Source: Segetibacter sp. 3557_3
GTDB taxonomy: Bacteria > Bacteroidota > Bacteroidia > Chitinophagales > Chitinophagaceae
Direction: 5' to 3'
Length of the DNA stretch: 64,000 nucleotides
NCBI RefSeq assembly: GCF_004354985.1
Contig: NZ_SMSK01000003.1
Coordinates: 62,001 to 126,000 of the forward strand
The notes beneath the pieces are model-generated. The model ran no database searches. It worked only from the letters and a program-made list of their open reading frames with translations, and was not told the DNA's origin. A program made the position numbers and the translations under genes. Of this stretch, positions 9,201 through 16,833 are shown piece by piece. Position 1 is the stretch's first letter. Every line of letters begins with the position of its first letter.

Positions 9201-11005
9201 TTCGCATCGGTCATTTGTTTGTCGAGCGACTGGCTTTCTTTCTGGAGTGAAACGTCTTCAGCGGGCACGGGTTTGGGTGCCGCCTGTTCGCCGCTGATGG
9301 GTGGTGCGGTCACATCCTTTTCGGTGGCAGGAGCAGGACCCACTTCTTTTCCCTGCTCATTGCCCGGGGCGGGTGCTTCTTTTACTTTCCCCTCGATACT
9401 TCCTGCAGCTTTGGTTTTTTCGCTGCTTACCTGTGCAGTAGCATCGCCCTTAACCGCAGCTGCACCGTTGTTTGCTTTAAAGTTTTCGGCTTCCTTGAGG
9501 GTGTTGAGCTGAAGTGCTGCAATTTTTGCGCGTAATGCAGCTTTGAACTTGCCTTCGTCGAAAGTGCCGGCGGGTTGCTGATCCATCTCGGCAACCTTCT
9601 TATTCTTGGCCTTACTTTCTTTTTCGTTGGGTGGCGGTTTTGCAGCCGTTTGCGCGTCTTTTACTTTTTTGGCTGTAGGCTCATGTTTTTTAGCCTGCTG
9701 CGCAGTGGTTTTTACCTTGCTGACAACACCCTTGAATGCAGGGTCGGCAAGTGGAGAACTCATCCGCTTTAACTGGATGATGGGAGAGAAGCGGGATATT
9801 TTGGGAAGAAGGTTTGCGCCATTGTCACTCCGGGTTGGAGGTAAAACATTTTGCTTCTGGTATAAGCCAGGCTGCTGGTCTGGCTGGGATTCCTCTTCTG
9901 CTTTGTTGAGTTCGCGCCCTTGTGCTTCGTTGGGTACAGCCGGTCTTGCAGACGGAGACAAGGTGATGTGACCCTTTGCATCAACAACGGTGTTGCCAAG
10001 GGCTGGTGTTAACTGAACAAGAGCGGTGGGGTGTTTTGGATCGGCTGAGTTGCCTTGACTTTCGTCTTTGTTGTTTAAAGCGTTATTGGCCGGATGGATG
10101 CTTGCCAGGTGATTGCTGTGAGCCGAAGGTGGCGGCTTGCTTTGCAGGTGTTGATCGCCTTTGCGGCGGATGTGTTTTTTAGCGACTGCAGCAGGTGAGC
10201 TAGTTGTTTTACTCGCACCCTGTTGTATGGTATGCGTTAGTTCATGGGCAAGCAGGGAACGCCCCGAAGTAGAATCGGGAGAGAACTTGCCGCTGTTGAA
10301 GTAAATATCGTTGCCATGCGCAAAGGCATGCGCCTGCACGCTCCGGCTCAGGCCAGCTGCGCGGTCGTCAGTATGAATGCGAACCCCGCTAAAGTCGGCC
10401 CCAAAACGTTGCTCCATAAAGGCTTTGGTATCGCCGGGCAATGCACTGCCACCACCTTTGGTGGATTGGAGTGTATGCTCGAACTGGGGGGAAGTAGCCG
10501 GTGGTCCCCGTCCGCTCTGCCGTTGGATATCTGAAGAATATAAGGCTATGTTCTTTTTGTTTATGGGTTTGCCCGCAGTAGCGGAAACAGGGTCATCTAC
10601 TCCGGATTTTGCATGGTCGTAATCACCTTTCGTTGCCGTTATTTTTGCCTGCACTTTCTCTGCAGACGCGCATTTGCGTTGTATTGCGGGCCCGATCTCC
10701 TGCCGTGCCTTGGGTTCCTCCTCTTCTTTCTTCTGGAGCTTTTCACCGTTCGTTTCCTTGGGTGAGGCCATCAAAGGATCGGGCATGGTCATCACCTTAT
10801 CGGCAACGGCATCGGCTTCTTTTTCCTGGGGATCGTCGGGAGTACTTACCGTTAATTTGGCCTGTATGGGAGAACCAAAAAAGTGGGGTTGTTTTGTGTT
10901 GCCGAAAAATGTTTCTTCACCTGCCTTCTTAAAAAAGCTATTCCCTGCAGCTTTTTGCTGGATTGCAGGAGTGCTTTTTAAAGTTTTATCGGCAGATGAA
11001 AACAT
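6218..11005 (-). CDS. Giant DUF4157 eCIS cargo-like protein with phosphoribosyltransferase-like C-terminus
   Basis: The start is placed at the ATG at 11005 (1595 aa), because the upstream codons to 11080 are cysteine-rich and unlike cargo N-termini. Residues 1-65 carry repeated FF motifs (SFFKK, TFFGN, HFFGSPIQAK) and then the 'DDPQEKEADAVADKVM' segment typical of DUF4157 proteins. DUF4157 spans ~187-262 with HELTH at 254-258. A Pro/Lys/Ala-rich region follows, then about 700 residues of predicted helical, coiled-coil and amphipathic sequence (roughly 530-1250). The last ~266 residues form a separate domain. It contains 'GILGIERGGALL' near 1362-1373 and 'ITISIAETVVGGGSTL' near 1434-1449, which resemble the PRTase entry strand and PRPP loop. 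An exported toxin is inferred; catalytic activity is not shown. Its minus-strand neighbour downstream is a candidate immunity gene. Confidence 0.85.
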   Translation of the reverse strand: MFSSADKTLKSTPAIQQKAAGNSFFKKAGEETFFGNTKQPHFFGSPIQAKLTVSTPDDPQEKEADAVADKVMTMPDPLMASPKETNGEKLQKKEEEEPKARQEIGPAIQRKCASAEKVQAKITATKGDYDHAKSGVDDPVSATAGKPINKKNIALYSSDIQRQSGRGPPATSPQFEHTLQSTKGGGSALPGDTKAFMEQRFGADFSGVRIHTDDRAAGLSRSVQAHAFAHGNDIYFNSGKFSPDSTSGRSLLAHELTHTIQQGASKTTSSPAAVAKKHIRRKGDQHLQSKPPPSAHSNHLASIHPANNALNNKDESQGNSADPKHPTALVQLTPALGNTVVDAKGHITLSPSARPAVPNEAQGRELNKAEEESQPDQQPGLYQKQNVLPPTRSDNGANLLPKISRFSPIIQLKRMSSPLADPAFKGVVSKVKTTAQQAKKHEPTAKKVKDAQTAAKPPPNEKESKAKNKKVAEMDQQPAGTFDEGKFKAALRAKIAALQLNTLKEAENFKANNGAAAVKGDATAQVSSEKTKAAGSIEGKVKEAPAPGNEQGKEVGPAPATEKDVTAPPISGEQAAPKPVPAEDVSLQKESQSLDKQMTDAKVTEKQLNKSNEPSFTSAVASKKEAQQDAIKRPQEFRKDEKGIIKTAQATATGVSKSQLGAMVNTRKQKAAGVLSKQQEAKAKDEADRAKVAADIEQKFTATKTDVEAILSKLDTDVAAMFDQGISEATKSFEDYVDREVHRYKVDRYLNRIGGSLLWAADLLLGMPDEVNDIYKRGKERYVQQMDVVISRVAKLVVSQLNAAKKRINAGKQEIKAYVEKLPKNLQNIGKEAAAKVQSQFTELEQNVNNKQNELVDSLAAKYKAGLENVDKKIAEMKEANKGLVDKAIGAIKDVIDAIIEFKNMLLNVLARAAAAIELIIEDPIGFLGNLVAGVKQGIQRFLSNIGTHLKNGLMGWLFGALAEAGIQMPSTFDAKGIMSLILQVLGLTYANIRARAVNIVGEKVVSGLEKAAEIFIILKNEGIGGLWKFIKEKVEQLKDTVIEGIKSFVIEKIVVAGITWLVSMLNPASAFIKACKMIYDVIMFFVTRGSQIMALVNAVIDSVTAIAKGSIGVAATAVENALAKALPVAISFLASLLGLGGISDKIKAIIAKIQAPINAAIDWVINKAVTLVKKVAGLFSGGKDKDKKEEHSPEKQAKIDAGLLFMQQEQNKYLKEGKITNDDASKVAVAVKSNHAVFSSFKTKEVGTKIQFVYTASPEEDAGTPIEQAVELKYEVQDKGSLQNQPGNQEKIHEITEAAIRLAGLQSQIERNEGDKQELIKQIRGNNKGWALYKGAIYVPFISEHRAAVERLKAEAESSVGILGIERGGALLTEQISGERSGSSSATTRFIQYVERINPDDPRKRKVRYKSQEVENLIAEVRTMAENNSDRKITISIAETVVGGGSTLDAVNQLRRSRLLEQFPNLSIRFLLLQQTMHSQGVAAKAETDIAQAVGAENNPANAGRGEIRRMVDKAGKLQVILSRTRYILGEDVTYQASRAEDNKLKGKPVTLFYGSGEKLKLKIIVPKDETTARDIINGLVTGKMDSVLAEMKD

Positions 11006-11497
11006 ACAATAGCGTATTCCGGGAAATGTTACGTTTAAATATAAAAAAGGTAGAGCACAATTGCAACCCGTTGACTGCACCTTCGCTCCACCTCATCCAG
11101 GGCAAAGCGCTGGTACCATTATGCAGCACGGCGATGTTCCAAGCTCGTCTGGTAATTCACCATGTTATTGATAAATCAGCAATCAATGTCGTTTACTTAA
11201 GAGAATTCTTTGGTGACCAGCTGTGGGAATTTTATTTGCCATCGTTGCCCGCCCGGATGAACCCTGTTCGGACGCCCGCCCGGATGAACCGGTTCGGACG
11301 GGGGTGTCACTCCCTTGTACCGTATCTCTTTATTCACCAATTGCTGCCACTCACCTTAAGTAAACGACATCGAATCAGCAGTGATCCTTTATTGGACGGT
11401 CATATGATTCTAGTTTTTTCTTCCGTTTCAAATTGCTTTCCTGAAAATGATTTTAAGTACTGGTATATCACGAAGAACGTTTTATGAAGAAAGTCTG
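11006..11497. other. Intergenic region with tandem REP-like units
   Basis: This 492-bp gap lies between the homocysteine S-methyltransferase gene and the giant cargo gene. It contains the doubled REP-like element at 11241-11312. Nothing else was recognised; the promoter of the cargo gene should lie near 11010-11100. Confidence 0.5.
11241..11312. repeat. REP-like element, two tandem units (copy 2)
   Basis: The unit GCCCGCCCGGATGAACC..GTTCGGACG appears twice in a row after ATCGTT, and is followed by a GGGTGTCAC segment like the GTCGCAC that ends the other copies. The loop sequence (ATGAACC) differs from the CTGCGCCAG of the copies at 5.7 and 50.6 kb, while the stem is kept. Confidence 0.6.
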
Positions 11498-12448
11498 TTA
11501 AGCGTTGCTGAGCTCCTTTGCAATCGCAAGAACATGCTCTTCATCGGTGCCGCAGCAGCCACCAAAAACGTTTAGTTGTTGAAATGCTTCTCTCAGCCTT
11601 CGATGCTCACCAGCAAATTCCTCCGGGTTCCCCCTGTCCAGTGCTGTTGCCTCATCCAGTTCAGCATGACTTTTACAGGAAGCATTTGCCCGAAGACCCC
11701 GAATTCGGTTCACCCAATGCTCATTTTTTCCAGTTTTCAATTCTTCCGAAAAATGACTGGGGTGGGCACAATTAAGCATATAATAGATAGGAGGCTGCAA
11801 AGTGTTTTTGTCCACAAGTTCAATAGCTTCCTTCAGGCGCATACCGGTTGGAAGCCTGCCATTGGTTTCTACTGTAAAAGAAATTACAACCGGGAGATCA
11901 TGAGCCGCAGCTGCCCTTGCAATACCAATCGCTTCTTCTGCATAGTTCATGGTAATCGCCGAAATCATATCGACAGCGGTCTCGCTGAAAACGTTGATTT
12001 GTGCTGAATGATATTCCTGCGCTTCGTCAGCCGTCATCGACGTTCCTGGTATATAACCATCACCCCTCGGCCCAACACAACCACTGAGAACAATATCGGG
12101 TACGAAGTTTTCATATTCTTCTTTGAGCTCAACAAGGAGTTGGATCGCTCTTTTATTCAACGTGAAAAGATCCGCTTCCGGGTAACCTAACTTTTTGATC
12201 CAGTCGGGACTTGCCCGCCAGGTAGGGCTCTCTAATATGAAACCCGCACCGTAGTCCCTGGCGATAGCCAGGTAACGGCGATAGTAATTCCTGATGGCTT
12301 CAAACCCCTCTTCGTCCTTCAATAAGTCGAAGGCAGCAAAATGCGGCAGGTCATAACCTTCCAGGAAAACCAATGTTGTTTCCAATCCGCCATCGGTTAA
12401 GAATAATTTAGCGGACGTATTTGGCAGAACCTTGGCACGTAACGTCAT
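11498..12448 (-). CDS. Homocysteine S-methyltransferase family protein (MmuM-like)
   Basis: The product has 316 residues and starts at the ATG at 12448. It has the TIM-barrel homocysteine S-methyltransferase pattern: 'TDGGLETTL' near residues 18-26, the zinc-ligand cysteine in 'MLNCAHPSHF' (C227) and the paired cysteines in 'GGCCGTD' (C298, C299). All three zinc cysteines are present and the length is normal. The usual reaction transfers a methyl group from S-methylmethionine or a related donor to homocysteine, making methionine in the cytoplasm. It interrupts the eCIS accessory block on the same strand but has 370-490 bp gaps on both sides, so it is probably its own transcription unit. Confidence 0.88.
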   Translation of the reverse strand: MTLRAKVLPNTSAKLFLTDGGLETTLVFLEGYDLPHFAAFDLLKDEEGFEAIRNYYRRYLAIARDYGAGFILESPTWRASPDWIKKLGYPEADLFTLNKRAIQLLVELKEEYENFVPDIVLSGCVGPRGDGYIPGTSMTADEAQEYHSAQINVFSETAVDMISAITMNYAEEAIGIARAAAAHDLPVVISFTVETNGRLPTGMRLKEAIELVDKNTLQPPIYYMLNCAHPSHFSEELKTGKNEHWVNRIRGLRANASCKSHAELDEATALDRGNPEEFAGEHRRLREAFQQLNVFGGCCGTDEEHVLAIAKELSNA

Positions 12449-12818
12449 AATAAAGGTTTTTACATTATATATCCAGCCTCAGCTATCAGTATACCCTGGT
12501 TAATCGTCGTCCCGCTTTGCTGAAGCGGTCGTAGCGCTGGGCCATATTACAGAGCACATGGCTTATTGCTTTTGACAATTGATGCTAATAAAGATGATGT
12601 GCGCTGTACTAAATGACGGGTTATTTCAAATTCAATTTTAGCCAGTAAGCATCTTGTTATCACTCCGTTATTGTAAGCTCATTATTTATGGTAGTAGTCA
12701 CCGTTGGTATGGTGTCGCTTCCGTTACTGCCGCTATGAAAATATACAGCTGGAACGGAGCGTCGCAACCGGGGCCTCATCGTCGTACAAATGCCGGTCAA
12801 CAAAAAATCATTAGTTGG
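12449..12818. other. Intergenic gap with one small hairpin
   Basis: This is about 370 bp between the methyltransferase gene and the 458-aa eCIS-linked gene. A short hairpin, CCGCTT/AAGCGG at 12512-12528, lies within it without a following T-run. No gene, riboswitch or repeat was recognised. Confidence 0.45.
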
Positions 12819-14195
12819 TCAGTAGTTCAGGCGCACCTCAGCACACAGGTAATCGTAATCATCCTGGTGGTGTTTGGCGAGCCTGTTAACAGGGGGATTT
12901 GGTAATGGAAAAATTTTGAAATCCCTGGTGTTAAAATCAAGCTTCAGCGTTTTGATGATGTTTTGCGACAAAGGCATAGGCCTTTTGGAAACGAAGTCGT
13001 CGCCCAATAAACCGAACTCATAGCCATCTTCGTTGATGTCGGTAATTCGATCGGCGCGTCCGTCTTTCCTGATGTATTTCCAAAGCACCCGCCGATTGGC
13101 AAAGTGTACCTGGTAGCGGCGTTGCAATATCTTTTCTTCGTTTGACAACAAGGCGTACGGATCCTGTTCGGGAAGGTGATTGAATAGCTCGACTATGGCA
13201 AACGCATTACTCTGCGTTAAAGACCGGTCAACATACACGTTGCGCGCTTCCTTATTTACCTGGATCCTGTATTGTGCCGGTGGCAGGGAACTGAGATCTA
13301 CCGGGATTTTGTTTAGGGGGCCGTCGAATGAGACCCGTTTATTCAAAATCTCCACATCGTAATCCGGTTGCTCAGGGTCGTAGTTAAAAGCAAAAATTTT
13401 TATATCGGCCTTTTGTACAGCATCGGGCAGGGCAAAGGAATAGCTGCCATTGCTATAGTCAATACGGTCGTTTGCGGTAGGGTATTGCAAATGCCCGGAG
13501 CCACTAAACGACCATATCGAAGGATCGTCAAGCTCGTTGCTGTGGGCGGGAGTGGTAGTGGCAAGGGTTTGGTAAAGTAATTTGGTATCCGGGTGCTTTA
13601 CGAACGTTCCTGCTTCGTAAGTCTCGCCGGTTACAAAATCCAGGGCCATACTTGCAGGGCGGCTTTCACCTTTTGACACCCACGATAATGCATCGTGTAG
13701 CTGGGCTTTCTTTTTTGGTGTATGTTTCTTCAGGCATTCGTAAACCGTTCCGGTAACAGGATCCGCAACCAGGTCGCCGGGAAAATACAATGTACCATTC
13801 GCATAAGCCGGAACAGGGGCACTCAGGTATAAGGGTCCATTACCTGCGAGATTGCTGAAATAATATTTGCTGTTAGACCCGGAAGAGAGCGCGGTATTTG
13901 TGTAGTTTAGAAATTCAGGATTGTTAAGTCTTAAATAAAACCGGAACCTTGATTGCTGAAACAACTTGCGATATAACTTTTCGTGCGGACCGTTCATAAA
14001 AGGTTCCTGAACTTCGTTCACCTTAATAAATGCAACAAGTCCGTTGGGCTTTTTTCGCCACTGGATGTTCAGCCTTTTTGCGAGTTCGATACAATCCGGA
14101 GTAGGCACGAATTCAAAGTCGGGACACGCTGCAGTAAGATAATACTCGTGAAATAGGTCAATACTAAAAAATGTATCGTAATTACTGTTCATCAT
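12819..14195 (-). CDS. eCIS-linked hypothetical protein with substrate-binding-like modules
   Basis: The product has 458 residues and starts at an ATG doublet (14195/14192), 6 bp after the DUF4255 stop, so the two form an operon. I do not recognise a named family. Residues 1-120 look like a domain often seen beside DUF4255 in Bacteroidota ('FFSIDLFHEYYL', 'CPDFEFVPTPDCIELA'). Residues ~130-250 hold two modules of the form 'Y..G..V.DP.TG..Y.C......' and 'TGETYEAGTFVKHPDTKLLYQ', which resemble small carbohydrate-binding (CBM5/12-like) repeats ending in 'WS' or 'WV'. The C-terminal ~200 residues look beta-rich. No signal peptide is seen, which fits a protein carried on an injection particle. A role as fibre or target-binding factor is inference. 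Confidence 0.75.
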   Translation of the reverse strand: MMNSNYDTFFSIDLFHEYYLTAACPDFEFVPTPDCIELAKRLNIQWRKKPNGLVAFIKVNEVQEPFMNGPHEKLYRKLFQQSRFRFYLRLNNPEFLNYTNTALSSGSNSKYYFSNLAGNGPLYLSAPVPAYANGTLYFPGDLVADPVTGTVYECLKKHTPKKKAQLHDALSWVSKGESRPASMALDFVTGETYEAGTFVKHPDTKLLYQTLATTTPAHSNELDDPSIWSFSGSGHLQYPTANDRIDYSNGSYSFALPDAVQKADIKIFAFNYDPEQPDYDVEILNKRVSFDGPLNKIPVDLSSLPPAQYRIQVNKEARNVYVDRSLTQSNAFAIVELFNHLPEQDPYALLSNEEKILQRRYQVHFANRRVLWKYIRKDGRADRITDINEDGYEFGLLGDDFVSKRPMPLSQNIIKTLKLDFNTRDFKIFPLPNPPVNRLAKHHQDDYDYLCAEVRLNY

Positions 14196-14201
14196 CTTAC
14201 A

Positions 14202-14819
14202 TTAATTGTTCGCATGACTGTTCACTACCACCCTGGAGATCGGATCAGCCTGCAGGCCCGGAGTGTCGTCGTCTATGCTAACCATACGCACCTTATACAA
14301 CACCGAGGGTAAGTACTTGCCACCCAGGATAGCCCAGAGGTGATTAACCTGTTCCGAGTTCATCGACACCATTTCGAATACCAGTTTTTCGATCTTTGCA
14401 TCCAGAGACAAGCCATTATCAGGCGGGGTATTTTTGTGGTCAATCAGGTTTCGCGACTGAAAAAACTGGATGAGCAAGGACAAGTATTGAAGCGCGGTAT
14501 CGTAAGAGGTATGGTTAACTGCGAAGAGGCAATAGAGGTTCAGAAACATTCGTGGGTTGCGGTATTCCATTTTATCATTTACCCGCACGAAGTTGTTTGG
14601 TGATTTAGCAAGCCTTTCTTCTTCGAGGTTAACAAGGGTTAAGATGCACGGTGCGGAGATGGACTCTGATCTTGACCCGGAAGCATCTGACTCTTGTACC
14701 CTGGCAATATTGCCGGTGGCCACTCGTTTTGTCGACGATGGATCGCGATCGGGATCGAGCTTACGAACAATATATTTGTTGGCCTCGTTGGCCATTATTT
14801 TTAACGCATTATCGATCAT
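14202..14819 (-). CDS. DUF4255 tail-terminator-like protein of an eCIS (Afp16/Pvc16 type)
   Basis: The product has 205 residues from the ATG at 14819. The N-terminus 'MIDNALKIMANEANKYI' and the central 'ILTLVNLEEERLAKSP' plus 'PRMFLNLYCLFAVNHT' segments match the DUF4255 family. In Afp and PVC particles this family caps and terminates the sheath-tube. The following 'YDTALQYLSLLIQFFQSRNL' and 'VNHLWAILGGKYLPSVLYKVRMVSID' segments also fit. It heads the minus-strand pair with the 458-aa protein. No sheath or tube gene lies upstream as would be expected in a compact eCIS operon; a coiled-coil gene and a regulator are found instead. Confidence 0.88.
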   Translation of the reverse strand: MIDNALKIMANEANKYIVRKLDPDRDPSSTKRVATGNIARVQESDASGSRSESISAPCILTLVNLEEERLAKSPNNFVRVNDKMEYRNPRMFLNLYCLFAVNHTSYDTALQYLSLLIQFFQSRNLIDHKNTPPDNGLSLDAKIEKLVFEMVSMNSEQVNHLWAILGGKYLPSVLYKVRMVSIDDDTPGLQADPISRVVVNSHANN

Positions 14820-15333
14820 TTGCTACAGTTAAGCAGAAGGGTGAAATGCTACTTCTTAAATGTAAAAATTATAATGGTCGAATGCAAGTACTGGGGAAAT
14901 TGAGAGACTAAATATTTCAACCTGCTGGTGCAATCACAACCCTAGTCATCATTTTACCCGCAGGTAGACAGTGACGTTGGCGTTAGGTCATTAACGTATT
15001 TCCGCCGATAAACGGAGCATAAAAAGGGTAGGGGTTCGGAGGCGGCTCCGATCGAAAAGCGGGTTTACACACCAGTTAATAACAAACGTTGTTTGCGTCA
15101 GTAGGTATATCAGTTTATTATAATGCCTGTTTTATCACGAAAAGGGGAAATGCCATAACGTAGTTGCTGCCGCCACAAAACCCAAAATCTGCCGCCTGGG
15201 AAATTACTTCAAGTTTAAAGTAAAGCTGACCGTTTTCAAAGAAAAGGTTGACATGGTACAGCCCCAGAAAAGGGTAAAAAAACAAAAGACTGGGTAGTTT
15301 AACACCCAGTCTTTCTGTTTTGTTGTTTATGAC
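14820..15333. other. Intergenic gap, terminator at its right end
   Basis: About 500 bp separate the DUF4255 gene from a small coiled-coil gene. The strong hairpin at 15285-15314 terminates the latter. The promoter of the DUF4255 operon should lie near 14830-14900, an AT-rich stretch, but no convincing consensus was found. Confidence 0.5.
15274..15314 (-). terminator. Intrinsic terminator of the coiled-coil gene
   Basis: A perfect 11-bp stem, AAAGACTGGGT/ACCCAGTCTTT (15285-15295 and 15304-15314), has an 8-nt loop. Read on the minus strand it is followed by a T-rich run (TTTGTTTTTTT). It lies about 20 bp past the stop of the 92-aa gene. Confidence 0.85.
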
Positions 15334-15612
15334 TTATGCGGTTGGATCTAGCAAAGCTTCTAACTTATTATCAACGAAGAATTTTTCGCGATGCGCCTGG
15401 AAAGCTTCAGCAAGCTCACTAACAATCTCAACACTTGATGCAACCTCTTCGTGAAGGTCGGGGAGTCTTTGATTGAGTAAATCAACATCCAGGGTGATAT
15501 TGTCTGCTTCGATTTGAGCTACTTTTTTTAAAACAGCAGTTTGGCTGTTTTTAAGATCTTCCAGTTCTCTCACGATTTTATCCATGAGGTCTAGTTTCTG
15601 TAATTTTTCCAC
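15334..15612 (-). CDS. Small coiled-coil protein
   Basis: The product has 92 residues if the GTG at 15612 is used; the in-frame ATG at 15585 would give 83. It is almost entirely heptad-like (LQKLDLMDKIVRELEDLKNS... and LPDLHEEVASSVEIVSEL), rich in Leu, Glu and Lys, without signal peptide or cysteine. No family was recognised. It has its own strong terminator and lies just upstream of the eCIS DUF4255 operon on the same strand, but the terminator argues against co-transcription. A structural or regulatory role for the eCIS is possible and unproven. Confidence 0.6.
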   Translation of the reverse strand: MEKLQKLDLMDKIVRELEDLKNSQTAVLKKVAQIEADNITLDVDLLNQRLPDLHEEVASSVEIVSELAEAFQAHREKFFVDNKLEALLDPTA

Positions 15613-16217
15613 GGTCTGTAATTGAGTATTAAAATAGTTATAACAACCTTATTGAACAACAATCATGCGGCGAAAGCCATGTTTAAAGCATTACTCCTAC
15701 TCGGCTGATATTCCACTGCAGTACCAGCGGCACTTAAGCCTTGTTGCCCAAACAACCCGTTTCGACAAGCTTTAGAGTGAATATTTCAGTTCACATTATT
15801 ATCGTATGTGTAATGCACCTTGTGTAACAGGATGACTGCTCCCCCCAACAAAACTTCTGCTAGTCACCGGCAATTGCACGCCCTACATTTTCTCATTCGG
15901 GAAATCATCAATAAAGCCTTTTCAATGCCAAACCCATCCGCCTTCGATATTATCATTACCATAGATCCGGTATAATCGCCCGGTAGGCATGCAACGTTCT
16001 GCTCTACACAAGCACACGGGCAGGTTTGCAACCGGTCCATTACCCAAACCCCGCTGTTCGCTACAAATTCAAACGGTTTATTTATTCTCAATAAGGGTTA
16101 AAATCCGGTAAAAAATAAATTGTAAATACATTTGAAACGGTTGAGAGAACATTTATATTTGTATTCAACAAGGTTGAACGGCAATAAACACAAGCGGAAA
16201 TTCTTAAACTTTGTTTC
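15613..16217. other. Intergenic region with the regulator promoter
   Basis: This ~600-bp region separates the eCIS side of the window from the carbohydrate island. Apart from the promoter at 16131-16161 nothing was recognised. A minus-strand 75-codon frame at 15864-16091 has no family resemblance and is not called. Confidence 0.5.
16131..16161 (+). promoter_or_regulatory. Bacteroidota-type sigma-70 promoter for the XRE-cupin gene
   Basis: TTTG at 16131-16134 and TATATTTG at 16154-16161 are separated by 19 bp. This matches the Bacteroidota consensus (-33 TTTG, -7 TANNTTTG) at all fixed positions. Transcription would begin near 16168, leaving a leader of about 50 nt before the ATG at 16218. 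Confidence 0.75.
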
Positions 16218-16787
16218 ATGGGTAACGGACTGGAACTTGAAGAACATGTTGGCAAACTCGACATCGGCGACAGGATTAGGATATTGCGGATACGGCAAAA
16301 ACGAACCCTCCAGGAGATTGCGGATGCAAGTGAGCTTTCGAGGAGCATGATTTCAAAAATAGAAAACAACAAAACAGTTCCTTCTGTCGCAGCCCTGGTT
16401 AAAATTGCAAAGTCTTTGGGTACAAACATTTCAAGTCTGCTTGAACATGATGGATGGCTGAATGCAATTTTTACCCCGATGGAAAAGGCGGAAGAAAGCC
16501 TTACGGCGACCGATAAAGGATATGCCATTTATCCTTTTGCTTCGGAGTACCATGCCAAGAAAATGCAGCCGTTCCTGTTTGTTGCAAAGAAAGGAGAGGT
16601 CAGGCCGCACGAACTTTCGCACGAAGGCGAAGAATTTATTTATATCATCAGGGGTGCGCTAAAAATGCAGGTTGGGGAAAGAGAATACCTGATGCGAAAA
16701 GGCGATAGTCTTTATTTTAATTCGTTACAAAAACACGGGATTCTGCCTGTAACCGACGAAGTGGCTTACCTCGATATCTTCATATAA
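16218..16787 (+). CDS. XRE-family transcriptional regulator with cupin domain
   Basis: The product has 189 residues. Residues ~17-72 form a helix-turn-helix of the XRE type ('TLQEIADASELSRSMISKIENNKTVPSV'). Residues ~105-189 form a cupin_2 barrel ('PHELSHEGEEFIYIIRGALKMQVGEREYLMRKGDSLYFNS...KHG'). Regulators of this build sense a small ligand in the cupin and control nearby catabolic genes. The upstream promoter is well defined. The gene is followed in the same direction by the aldose epimerase (46-bp gap) and may regulate the carbohydrate island; this is inferred from position. Confidence 0.9.
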   Translation: MGNGLELEEHVGKLDIGDRIRILRIRQKRTLQEIADASELSRSMISKIENNKTVPSVAALVKIAKSLGTNISSLLEHDGWLNAIFTPMEKAEESLTATDKGYAIYPFASEYHAKKMQPFLFVAKKGEVRPHELSHEGEEFIYIIRGALKMQVGEREYLMRKGDSLYFNSLQKHGILPVTDEVAYLDIFI

Positions 16788-16833
16788 ACACGGGATCACC
16801 AGGGATTTTATTTGTTACCTAACGTGCCATAAC

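Noticed and set aside
7368..9772. Plus-strand frames of 83-146 codons inside the giant DUF4157 gene
   Set aside because: They lie wholly within a well-supported minus-strand coding region and have Ser/Leu-rich shadow composition.
2727..14819. Prophage
   Set aside because: DUF4255, DUF4157 and the AAA+ ATPase point to an extracellular injection system; no integrase, terminase, portal or capsid gene is present.
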